Source of the DNA: Calvatia gigantea
Taxonomy: Eukaryota > Basidiomycota > Agaricomycetes > Agaricales > Lycoperdaceae
Reading direction: 5' to 3'
Assembly: GCA_025093985.1 (NCBI GenBank)
Contig: JACAAK010000014.1
Coordinates: forward strand, 1,302,001 to 1,366,000
DNA length: 64,000 bases
Position numbers and translations under genes: made by a program. The notes beneath the pieces were generated by a model. The model was given only the letters and a program-made list of their open reading frames with translations. It was not told the origin of the DNA and made no database searches. Shown one piece after another: positions 20,667 to 34,187 of the stretch (position 1 is its first letter; every line of letters starts with the position of its first letter).

Positions 20667-22856
20667 ATGCCTCTGACATTGCACCCTATCCACTATCTAA
20701 CTATTCTCGAAGATTCTGGCAATAATGAACAGACTACAGAGCCCAGGATCTGGGTGATGATGATCATCCTTGTTATATCTCTTCTCGGTGAGCCGCCTCC
20801 TCCAATCCCAGCGAGTCCATCACTAACCTTTGCCATTGGTGAAGCCGTTTCCTTCCCTGGTCTTTCTAAATCCATACCCTTCCTTCGCATCCCCCATATT
20901 GTATTTTTTGTCGGAAAGCATTTTGGTACAGGTGAGAGTCCCCCCTGTCTTGTCGAGTTCGTACTTTGAACAGAAGTTTATGTCCAGGTGTCATCCTCGC
21001 TACGGCTTTTATCCATCTTCTCCAAGACTCATTCGAGGCTTTGCAAAAACGTCAGGTCAAAGAGCATTTCGACAATATAGGAAAGTATACTGGCCTCATT
21101 ATGTACGCCCACGACCACGTTTACCTTGTCGTATACCTGACGTACATCACAGCCTCGCGTCTCTACTAACTATCTTCCTCATTGAATGTCCGTGTTTCTT
21201 TGGTATTAACGGCTATACGAAGGTCACTCACCGTGTCTTGTAGATCTATCTACTTCCTATGTCGATCACTTGCATGCAGAACCCTCACTTCCGCCGACAC
21301 CAGCGTCATCCCGATCTTCTTCACCCAGACGTTTGAAAAGCTCAGCACTGGAATCCTCACCGGCAGCGGCTGTGCCTGCTATAATACCCGTGTCACAACC
21401 CCCTTCCTCACCCAGGGGAAGTTTGGAACGAGGTGGCGTCAAAACTGTCCAGGTGCCAAGCACAGACGAGACAACACCACTTTTGCGCCCACCACGCACC
21501 CAGTCAACTCCCCAAATCGCCGCACCACATGCACACTCACATAACCATGCACACCATACACATCATGCACACCTGCCCGCAATCGTGACACAGGATGCTG
21601 CAGCCGCCATTCCAATAGAAGTGCTGACAAACTCACCTCGGATCATTAAGATGCGGGGTTGCACATGTCTTATCGGCAGTGCATGTGTATGCCCTGCTTC
21701 GACTCTTGGCGCGCACGCACCGTCGCCGAAGGATCCGTCCACTACAGACAGGTCGAGGTCGAGATCGAAGCTACGTGTTGGTGCGACTGCTCCTGGTTCG
21801 TCGATTGTGACTTTGATCGAGGGTGGTGGGGAGGGAGAAGACACGAGGAGGAAGAGGGGAAGGGAGAAGGATCGGGAGGTACAGCCGAAGATCGGGAGGA
21901 AGAGGCAGATTATTGGACTGTTGGTTCTGCAACTTGGGATTATGATTCACTCAATTGTTATTGGCTTAACTTTGGCCATCACGACTGGTGCTGATTTCAG
22001 TAAGTCTGCTATAGTTAAGCTATCTTTCTATCATCCCGTCTTATCTCCAATCTTCTTTAGCATCTTTGACGACGGCTGTCATTTTTCATCAGCTCTTCGA
22101 AGGACTTTCTCTAGGTATTCGGATAGCTGCGCTTCTACCACCCCCTTCAGATGGCGACGAGGAATCGTTGAGTCCTGGCGGGCCTAAGGCGGAATCCAAT
22201 GCCAAACAGGGCTTTGTCGGTCGTTTCATAACGAAAATGAAAGGGGAACGTGGTGAAGGGTGGCTGAAGTGCGTGTTGGCCGTCCTGTTCGCCATTACGA
22301 CACCTACAGGGATGGGGTTGGGGATGATTGTGTTTAATGTTGGAGTGAAAAAAGAAGGAATCGCACTTGGTGAGTTTCGCACTACGGGCGCGTTAATTTG
22401 AAGTGATTCTGAAGAGAGTTCTCTAATGTAGCTAGAATGTATCTCACTCAGGGGCTCATGTCAGCCATCTCGGCTGGGATGCTGATATACGCATCCACAG
22501 TAGAGATGATAGCGGGAGACTTTGTGTTTGGCGATGTCGAGGGGCACAGTCATCTCGGCCATGGTCACTCGCACGGGATGCCGTCCATGGAAGATGAAGA
22601 AAGCGAACGCCCGAAGAGAGGAAAGTCAAGATCTGATCTACCCGATCCCCAAGAACTGGATGAAGATGTCGCTGAAAATGCGGAGACAATGGCCGAACAG
22701 GCTGATGAGGGACAAGAGGAGGCGTCAGAACTAGACGAGGATCACTACCATCAGCATCACCACTATCATCATGGAAAGATTGGAAAGAAGATATTGGCAG
22801 TGGTTAGCCTTTTGGCTGGTGTTGGAGGTATGGTGTTAATTGGCCTGGGGGAGTGA
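20667..22856 (+). CDS. ZIP-family metal transporter
   Basis: Seven exons were traced: 20667-20787, 20845-20931, 20988-21102, 21153-21187, 21244-21999, 22061-22369 and 22432-22856. The frame closes to 616 codons with stop. The N-terminal membrane part reads FLRIPHIVFFVGKHFGTG, then GVILATAFIHLLQDSFEAL. The conserved ZIP helix IV is LQLGIMIHSIVIGLTLA and helix V is TTAVIFHQLFEGLSLG; their His, Glu and Asp side chains form the metal site. The large cytosolic loop (exon 5) is rich in His (HAHSHNHAHHTHHAH) and also has CTCLIGSACVC. A further His-rich stretch (GHGHSHG, HYHQHHHYHH) comes near the C-terminus. It probably imports zinc or iron into the cytosol; substrate is not decided by sequence. The start at 20667 is uncertain. 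Confidence 0.88.
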
Positions 22857-23241
22857 TACCCTGTCCCGGTTCAGCCAATTTTGGTTTTTTTCTTTTCCTC
22901 CGCTGTTGCGTGTTTTCCACCCTGATTGGTTCTAGCTTTTTGAGTTGATTTCTGTCATTGCTTACTGGCTGTCCCTAGGTTAAGATAGTGATATTCACCT
23001 GTTGTACATTATATCTATAATAATCTCTTATTAATCTTCAAACTAAGCCTGAGCAATTTCCTCATCAAGAAGGGCTATGGCAGAATTCAACTTCAGCCGC
23101 TGCCAGTTCTTTTCTAGGCATTTAAATGAGTATGCTAGGAACCAGGATTGTATTGCTAATCGACTCTACTTGTGTAGTACAGATTAAGACTATACCAGTA
23201 GCTTGCTCGAAGCACCATTCATCGCATTATTTAACTTCCTG
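22857..23241. other. Intergenic region between ZIP and LYR gene ends
   Basis: These are the 3' ends of convergent genes. T-rich stretches follow the ZIP stop. No gene seen. Confidence 0.5.
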
Positions 23242-24569
23242 CTAAAGTTGCCCGCGCCGTCTCAGCTGGTTTTCACCCCGTATTTCTTGGGTGATAGCAT
23301 CCAACTCTTTCTTCTTCCCAGGACTTTCTTCCATGACTGCAGCACGTGGATTCTTCATCCCCCGTCCTAGTTTCTTCTTGGCAATCGCAACGAAGCCGAC
23401 TTCACTTGGGCTCCGCACCACCTTATCCAGCAGTCGTTGGGTTGGGGTCATTCTGCTCAGAATGTTTGCGGGGGGGCCCTTGCGTAATTTTTTGAGGAGG
23501 GAAGCTGTAGTCTCTCCACGCAACTCGCGAAGACGTTCCTTGGTTTTGTTGAGGACACGTTCTGTCCGAGCGGCCCTGAGTTGGTCAAGGAGAGATTGGG
23601 GATACGGCGTTTTAGCTCGCGCGTTGCCACGATCAAATGCGGCTTGCATTATATCCATTTCTTTCTTATAAGGAGTAACTAGGTCACGAGTTAGCCGGAT
23701 AAATATCTGGAACGAGGGTCCGTACGCCAATCATCATAATGTCCACCGAAAACGCTATCCTGGCCTAGTTGACGTGCCTTGTGCTTTCGCAGCACATCTT
23801 CTGCACAACATTCATGTTTTAGCTCCGATATTGTTTGTAGGTATGCCTGGTGACGCTGAACACGTCGTTCGTTGGCTTTATAACGCCAACGAATCATCTG
23901 AGAGAGTCTCGTGGGTTGGTTGATCATACGTGGGAGTGGCTTGTGGTAGATAGACGAGGGAAAGCAAGCACCAGTAACAATGGGGCGATAGCGTAATTTC
24001 GAACGCCAGACCTACGAAAGGGGACAGAAAGTATTGAGTCTATCAGTTTATATTGATGCGGGGCTGAAGAAAAAATTTAAAGACGGACGAGTTCTTTGGC
24101 TGAGAGGTATTCCCAATACTCCTTTTCACAGCGAGTGTCTATGAGGTTAGAATAGCGCATAAGTCTGGCTTGGAGTAGTGCATCGCCTGCATTCGCCCTT
24201 TGGAACGCGTCAAGGTACTATATTTGGAACAGTCGTGAATAGGGTATGGTGATAATAGGAAGAATCTAACAGACTTTGTAACCTTGACGAAGGGCGCATT
24301 GCGTCTGGGCAACACTGGTCAAGGATCTGTTTTGTTTCCAGAGTAAGCGTATACGGAAGCGAATCTAGTCTTTCGAAGCTGGAGTCAGCTACAATAGAGA
24401 AATGAACGACTGGAAAACGAACGGCATCGGTTGGAGCCTGCTGTAAAAGTTGCCTGTAGAGTTTGAGAGTTGATATTCTGTGGGCTTGGATGTTCCAGAA
24501 CGGTGTACGAGGACGAGCGCGTCGGAGAGGTTTTAGCAACTGGCGTATGGCTTCGCGAGTGAGCGTCAT
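23242..24569 (-). CDS. LYR-motif protein, probably mitochondrial
   Basis: Exons traced are 24423-24569, 24275-24364, 24089-24217, about 23754-24011 and 23242-23706. The first three introns are 58, 57 and 77 nt, all in phase 0. The first exon reads AHRISTLKLYRQLLQQAP, holding the L-Y-R tripeptide of the Complex1_LYR family. It continues as IRFRIRLLWKQNRSLTS and GYKYLDAFQRANAGDAL, the basic helix and Phe typical of LYRM proteins. These are small helical proteins that bind acyl-carrier protein and help assemble respiratory complexes or iron-sulfur proteins. The C-terminal half is a long basic extension not found in the smallest LYRM proteins. The last donor site is uncertain: 23753 gives a 47-nt intron, and a donor further upstream is possible. 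Confidence 0.75.
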
Positions 24570-24725
24570 TCAACGAGAATTCTGATGCGCGGTTCCGTAA
24601 TTGGAGGTTGCCGGCAAGTTCCGAGCGGTATTTGAACCCAGATCACTCTGAAATCGTATTGCATCCACCCTCCAGCGACAAACCTCCAAGCACAAGCCCT
24701 CGACATCCTCAAGAAAACCAGCAAG
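24570..24725. promoter_or_regulatory. Divergent promoter, LYR protein / eL8
   Basis: Only 156 bp lie between the LYR gene start (24569, minus) and the eL8 start (24726, plus). A shared, probably strongly active promoter is inferred from position. Confidence 0.5.
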
Positions 24726-26009
24726 ATGGTGAGTTTTCAATGTAAGCGCCAACGAGCATTAGTCTCTGCGTTTCATCCAGTCGACAACATCAACTTTTGA
24801 ATGGATGGCAAGTCCTCAATACCGATGTACCCTGACCTGATCTGACTCAATTTTACAGAATCGCAGCAGCATGACGTCTCTTCGAGAGGCACGTACAAAC
24901 TCTCCAAGTCGTCAGACTAGAGCCTGTTGTATGCTGGGTCTTGTATCATAGTGAATTTATTCACCATGATTCTATGACACTAGAGCTCCGAAGCGCAATG
25001 TGATATTATTGGACATTGCTGACTTCGTCTCAATGACCAGCCCCCGAAAGCCAAACCAGGATCCGGTAAAAAGCCTGCCGCCGCACCTTTCGGTGCCAGT
25101 AAGAAAACTCAGGCCAAGAAGAACCCTCTATTTGAGGCCTCTCCCAAAAACTTCGGCATAGGTGCGCCATTTCGACATGATTCCATAGTCGCTGTTTTTG
25201 ATAGCCTGCCATAATAGGCCAGGACATCCGCCCTCAGACTGACCTGACCCGCTTCGTCAAGTGGCCAGAATACGTTCGCCTTCAACGCCAGAAGGTTGTC
25301 CTTAATCAGCGTTTGAAGGTTCCTCCCGCCATTGCGCAGTTCTCCCACACTCTCGACAAGAATACAGCCACCCAGCTCTTCAAGCTCCTCAACAAGTACC
25401 GTCCAGAGACCAAGCAGGAGAAGAAGGAACGTATCCGTGCCACCGCCGCTGCCGCCGCTGAGGGCAAGGCCCCCGCTGTGCGTTTCTATCTACCTATTTA
25501 TGTAGTTCTTTTTTCCTCACATTTTCTACAGGAGACCAAGAAACCCCTCTTCGCCAAGTATGGTCTCAACCACATCGTTGCCCTCATTGAAGCAAAGAAA
25601 GCTTCCCTGGTAGTCATTGCCCACGATGTTGACCCCGTTGAGCTCGTCGTCTTCTTACCCGCTCTCTGCCGCAAGATGGGTGTCCCCTATGTTATCGTGA
25701 AGGGCAAAGCTCGTCTTGGTACTGTCGTTCACAAGAAGGCAGCTGCTGTTGTCGCCCTCCAGGACGTCAAGAGCGAGGACCAGCGTGACCTTGCTACCCT
25801 CGTTAGCGCTGCTAAGGCCAACTTGTACGTGCTTACTTGCCCGCCATCTTTGCTTGCGCCTCATTTGTCTGTCTAGCACTGATAAGTATGAGGAGCAACG
25901 TCGTCAATGGGGTGGAGGTATCCGTGGCTATAAATCTACCCAGATGCTCCGCAAGCGCGCCAAGGCTGCCGGCCAGATTGCCCCCGCCGCCACTTTCGGC
26001 AAGCTCTAA
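24726..26009 (+). CDS. RPL8: 60S ribosomal protein eL8 (L8/L7a)
   Basis: The model has five exons: 24726-24728 (ATG only), 25041-25161, 25218-25477, 25532-25824 and 25877-26009. The frame closes to 269 amino acids, near the usual 255-270. The protein starts [19 protein letters not shown]. It contains [20 protein letters not shown], then the L7Ae/L30e fold ([42 protein letters not shown]) and ends [20 protein letters not shown]. It is a structural RNA-binding protein of the large ribosomal subunit. The first intron (24729-25040, 312 nt) falls directly after the ATG codon, as in many fungal ribosomal-protein genes. The third intron (25478-25531, 54 nt) has no stop and keeps frame, so retention would add 18 residues. 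Confidence 0.95.
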
Positions 26010-28379
<2,370 letters not shown>

Positions 28380-29303
28380 TATCGACACGACGAGTAAGCT
28401 AGTAAAGGACTGTTGCGCGTCGGTGCACGCGACGAGGATGAGTCACGGAGTGTGACTATAATTGTCACGCTCATAAGAGCCAGTTCGATGGAGATTTCAA
28501 ATTTGTTTTCAGCGTTCCCCGATCACTTTGCTGGAGCATTCCCGAAATAACCCAGATTGGCACCACTGTCTGACAAAAAAACCGTGTGCAAGTCAATATA
28601 CAATCGTAGCGACGCCCACAGCGCCACTCCCCGACTCTGATCCATAATATAAATCAATCTGTTTTCTGTGATTTGTACGCAAAACAATGAAAACACATTT
28701 TTAACGGATGAACGATATAACAGTGTAGTCAATCAAACTTAATGATATTGTAGTCATCTTCTTCCTCTGCACGTTTTGTTGCACCAAACTTGAGAGATTC
28801 AGACCCACCTAGAAACAGTCTGGACGATTTCCCATGGATAGATATGTATAGAACAACTTTCCGTTCTCACACGTCCTCAGGCCTCAAACGAAAGAAAACA
28901 AAAGCGACCGAAGAATTCTCTCCTTGCTTACACAGAGTCGGGGATAACCAAAGTCTCATCTATCTTTTCTTGAGCAGCAGAATGGTCTCGATCCCTGTTC
29001 CATCCTCGTCTGCCTCTCCCCCACCCCGATCTCTTCCTCCTAGGCAATCCTTATGGTCTACATGAAACGTCGTCTGTCTGATTTTGTTGCTCCTGAATTC
29101 GCACCCCATCCTCCTGGTCCTGTATCGGCATCGCCTAATGACGGCACATCCTCGACTTCGAAAAGCACCTCTCAAACAGACCCCGCAACATGGCGTCAAC
29201 TGACCACTCAACGACGTCATCGCTCCTCCCTTCGCTACAGTCCATCTTCAAGCCAATGGCCATCTTCCCAGTTCTTTGAGCCCGACAACTTATAGGGAAG
29301 TGT
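28380..29303. other. Intergenic region between CFIm25 and SulP gene
   Basis: This is the divergent promoter area. A short plus-strand frame from 29053 (MVYMKRRLSDFVAPEFAPHP as printed from the upstream ATG) could be a first exon of the SulP gene, but I could not link it by splice sites. Confidence 0.35.
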
Positions 29304-32300
29304 CATGACTGACCAGGACCTCGCCTCGGCGCGCATAACACCTCTCATGTACGAGTCGCCGTTGCGTCGAGCAGGGTGAGTATTTTAAAATTCCCCGCTT
29401 TTCCCCCACTTTTTGGTTTCGGTCCAAGAACGTCCTTTGAGTCGTTCGATATCCCTTCTTCCCTTGACCCACGATTGTTCTATACATGGAGCTTCGTCCT
29501 GACAGCCCTTTTCTGCACAGACTTCTACAACCCAAGTCCTATAACCCTTCGGGTTCCTCAAATTTCTATGCCATTTCACCGGGTTCTCCTCGTCTTGCTC
29601 CCCACCAACATTCCCAAAACACAATACGCTTGGCGACTATGCAACTGTCTAATATGCCTTTTCAACCGTTCCCTACCTTCGCTTCCTCAGGTCAACATCA
29701 AATCCCAAAATCCAATTTGGAAGGAGTTTCCGCGTCTGCACCTCCTGATTCACGCTCTCCTTCCCGAGAACGGATCGCCCCTTCATCACCTCCTCCAGGT
29801 TCTGGTGAGACATATTAATATACTTTCAAACTTTCACGCAGAACGTTCACCCCTTGTTGCTAGCGCCTCAATGGTGTAATGATTCAATTGAAAACGACAG
29901 GGCCCTTTTTCTACCCTCAGCATCCGCGCCCCCAGACGACTCAGCGCCGTATAGAACACCTTCGACTAACCTCGCTGACCCTACTGGGGGAGGAACGCCA
30001 GGTGAATTTGCGCCATCGGTCGCATCCACTTCGACATCGAAGCCGACCTCCGGTGAGTCCTTTCTCATGCGTCCCTGAGGAAGATAATAACACTACGGTC
30101 TCCTCTTCTCCAGCTTCTCGACCGAGTTTATCTCCCCCCGAAAAGAGGGTAAACCATCATTATCTTCCTGACCCAAGATATAAATTAACATCGCGCAAAC
30201 TTTGCTCCCCAGAATAAAGTTTTCACTCATCCCTCTGGCTTGACACTTCTTCGTCCCAAATTTTTATCACGGGCCTCACCGACCTCATCCTCCCCATCCA
30301 GCCCCTCAAGTTCTGGTGACGAAACACCTCGAGCAGAGGGTAAATCCAATCCATTCGAGACCACATCTCTTCCAGGAAAATCGATGCCTGAGGTGTCCGA
30401 GAGGACGCCACTTCTCCTATCTGTTCCATCCATCGGAACCCACCATCAAAACGATCGCAGCTCGCATCTTGGTTATACACCCTCCGATACTCCCACTGTG
30501 CATTTCAACAGACATAGGAATGACCACGCGAAAGTGTTTGATGTTAGACCCGAGTCCTCAAAATGGCTGAAGGTCATGAGGTACAAAATCCACGAGCTCC
30601 CGACATATTCCAAAATGGCTTTCAGCGCCATTCCAGCAGTGTTGCTAGGATGTTTGTTAAACATACTGGATGGCGTCAGCTGTAAGATGTTGTTTCCTCG
30701 ATGATAGACTTTTTTATGCTAACTTCTGGCATGTAGATGGGATGATTATTTTCCCTTCAACTGGGGTTTTTTCAGATCTTGGGCCGATGGGTGTCTCGTT
30801 ATTCTTCGTCTCAACAGTCATCTCGCAGTTGTGCTACACAATTCGGGGGAGTGGATTCGCCGGGGCGAACGGGAGCATGATGATCGAAGTAGTGGTATGT
30901 GTCACTTACTTCATTATCATTACCTTTCTTCACGTAAAGCGCAGCCTTTCTTTCACATGATCGCAAACAGTATAGCCACTCAGATTGGGGAAGAGCATCC
31001 TCGAGAGATTATCGCGACAACGTTGGTGGCCTTTGCTTTCAGCTCTATCTTGACAGGCTTGTCTTTTTTCCTCCTCGGTGCCTTGAAACTTGGCGTTATT
31101 GTTGGATTTTTCCCACGTCATATTCTTGTTGGGTGAGTAACACCATCTTTATTGACCCCGATATCTAACTTTAGGCCTTTAGGTGCATTGGTGGGGTGGG
31201 AGCGTTCCTCATTGAGACAGGGTGTGCCTTCTCTGGATTCGGTTGATGTATGATAGCTTTCTGAGACCCTTCCTTCCCTTAGATTGACTGTCAGCATGCG
31301 GATGAATGAAGAGGACTTTACGATGTCGCTCGAGACCCTGAAAACCATGTTCTTGGACCTTCATACGCTCACGCTCTGGACTCTTCCCCTTGCACTGGCT
31401 ATTTTACTTCGATTAATTACACACAAGTATCACCATCAGCTGATATTCCCTCTTTGTAAGTTACTGCGGCATCTTAGTGAATTTAGCTAACGCCTTCGAA
31501 CAGACTTCATTGCAATACCTGTTATTTTCTACATTGCTGTTGCTGCCGCTAGGCTGAATCTGGGAGAACTTCGACAAGATGGCTGGTTATTTGATCTAGG
31601 AAGCGCGTCGCAGGCACATTGGTACCAGTTTTATTCTTATCTTGGTATGTGCCGAAAATACCACAATCAAGACTGGCACTGAATTACAGGGTAGACTACC
31701 GTCTCGTTAGGTTTGGGCCTCTATGGTCTACACTTCCTACCCAATTCGCCCTGTATGTTTCTCTCTTTCTTTGCTTTAATGATGGAATCCAACTACCACT
31801 GTCAGTTTGTTCTTCAATATTCTCCACCCCCCACTAAATGTGCCCACCTTGGGTAAGCGCTCTTGCTTCTCTATATCAGTATTTTTTTAATGACCTCGCG
31901 CAGCTGTTTCGTTGAATGAGGACGTGGATACCAACAAAGAGCTGGTTGCGCACGGTTATTCTAATTTCCTGTCTGGTTTGTTCGGCAGTGTGTACGTGTG
32001 TTCTGAATGCATTTTTGAAGTGTCTCAAACTCACCATCGGATACTTTTTAGGCCTAATTACCTTGTTTATGTGAACACACTCCTGTGAGTCTTCGCGCAC
32101 AGATCTTTCCTTGCGGCCTCCTTAAGCTTGCGACGTTATAGTTTCTATCGTGTAGGTGGCGGTAACCGCATCGCCGGCTTCCTCTTAGCCGTTGCGACCG
32201 CTGTCCTTCTTTTCCTCGGGACGGCCCCAATAGCATACATACGTCAGTATCCAAACACCCACCATATACGCCCGACTTACTCTCCACTTTAGCCGTGATG

Positions 32301-33990
32301 GTTGTCGGGGCTCTAATTTACGTCCTCGGTATTGACCTGGTTAAGGAGGCCCTCTGGGACACCCGGCATCGAGTGAGCCGGTAAGTATATGCATATACTC
32401 CTCCCCAAATTCGCCCCTAATGTTTTTCAAGGACGGAGTATATCACGATCGTCAGCATCATCGTCGCGATGACAGTATGGGATTTCGTTATTGGTGTCTT
32501 GTTTGGGATTGTGGTCAGCTGTAGGTTCCCCGCGGCGTGGCGCCTGCACTTTACCCTCTCAGGGAGCTTATTTATCACCTAGGTTTCTTCTTTGTCGTGC
32601 AAAATTCACAAGGAAGAAGTATACGCGCCGTGTACACTGGTGATACAGCTATGTCCGCCGTACGTCGGCCGAGCTTACAACGGGCCTACATCCGAGAGGT
32701 TGCGAAGCAGACGACCATCCTTCGTTTGCAGGGTCAGTTCCAACGCCACCGGCTAATCTTGCCGTTCAACTCTCATGCAACTTATGTGCATACTTAGGTT
32801 TCTTGTTCTTTGGAACAATCACGACTGTCGAACAGACGATTCGCGAACTCATCGAAGGGCCGTCATGGCAGAAAAATCCGATACAATTTCTGGTTGTTGA
32901 CCTGACCCTTGTTGCCGGAGTGGATATGTCGTCGGCAGAGGCTTTTGTGAGGATACAGCGTCTTCTCTCTGCAAAAGGCGTTGTCCTCGTGTTCTGCGGA
33001 TTCACTCCAGATTCTCTCGTTGGGAAAGCCCTTCAAAATGTGGAGGTCTTGGAGACTGAGGGCGTGGAACTATTCACTTCATTCAATGATGCGATGGAAT
33101 GTAAGTGCTCTACTTTCTTTAGCCTGAAGTATGAGTTTGATGATCTGGTTAGGGACCGAAAATGCATACCTTCGATCTTGGTTCAGGTCACACAAGATAG
33201 AAACCTCTCCCACCCCATTCCGTACGTGCCGACACCTTACACGAAAGTCTGCTGATATCCATCGGTTCTACAGCCGTGCCTTTGCGACAAGATCGTATTG
33301 TTGATCTCAAACGCCCAGTTGATTCATTTGTTCGTTCCCCACGGCGTTCTTACATGCACAGTGTGGGAAACAGAACGATTGGCGCTGGTGAGTATATTTA
33401 ATTCTCCAGCTGCTCCGAACTCGGCGTTAAACTTGTTTCAACCCGCAAAGATATCATCCCACGCCCCGAACACGAAAATGCACCAGGACCCCTTGACATC
33501 CTTATCAAGGCGTTTTCCTCCTATAAGGAGATTGACGTACAGAGGCTCAGCGCTATTACCAAATATTTCTCCAAAATAGTCGTGGCAGAGGGAGAGGTGC
33601 TATGGCGACAGGGTGACAATCCCGACGGGTTGTACATTGTTGAGTCTGGTGTGTTACGGGCGGTATACGAGTTTGCGAATCCGGGACAGAGATTTGAAGA
33701 ATCCATGGTACCTGGCACAGTTGCTGGCGAACTGTCAGCACTGTCCAATTCTCCGAGGAACACCGCATGTATAGTGGAACATCACGCAACGCTGTGGAAG
33801 ATGAGTATGGAGGACCTTGACAGGCTGCGACGGGAGGAGTCAGAGCTATCAGCAATGTTTACTCAGCTGGTGCTCAAAGGTGCGCTTGGCCCACTTCGTG
33901 ATGTGATCGAATAATGCTGATGTTGAGTTCTACACAGCCGCAAAAACCGATTATGATATTTTATTGTCTGCAATGGCATCTAGGCAGTAG
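29304..33990 (+). CDS. SulP transporter with STAS and cNMP-binding domains (YGR125W/Vsb1-like)
   Basis: This is a large membrane transporter with many short introns. Junctions are secure from 30737 to the stop; exons include 30737-30894, 30945-31132, 31183-31221, 31283-31455, 31504-31644 and 31695-31752, and the last is 33938-33990. The disordered Ser/Pro-rich N-terminus (29304-30500) is tentative. Transmembrane core: YGMIIFPSTGVFSDLG, GSGFAGANGSMMIEVV, GALKLGVIVGFFPRHILVG and NEDVDTNKELVAHGYSN. The STAS domain is about 32800-33110 (FLVVDLTLVAGVDMSSAEAF). A cyclic-nucleotide-binding-like domain is 33560-33880 (GDNPDGLYIVESGVLRA, GELSALSNSPRNTA). The last residues are AAKTDYDILLSAMASRQ. In yeast the related YGR125W/Vsb1 acts at the vacuole in basic amino-acid storage, so sulfate transport should not be assumed. 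Confidence 0.88.
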
Positions 33991-34187
33991 ATAGATTAAT
34001 GAAGTGGTCAATTGAATGTCGTTGTAACGGACAATGCACGAAATTTCATGTGTTTTGGGTATTTTGATGGTGCAGGGTAGCAGTGCCAAGAAGCGGTGCC
34101 AACATAAGTTCCCATTATTGGAGCGGATATGACAGGTGATCTGAGCCTGGAAACGGTCTCCCTCGCTTGGCTTTCTCTTCTTCATCC

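Noticed and set aside
24600..24680. tRNA-like B box (GGGTTCAAATACC on the minus strand)
   Set aside because: The flanking bases do not pair into a T arm and no A box or acceptor stem fits; it overlaps the 5' region of the eL8 gene.
25313..25876. Single frame of 187 codons inside eL8
   Set aside because: It arises because the 54-nt intron has no stop; canonical splice sites and the family sequence show it is an intron.
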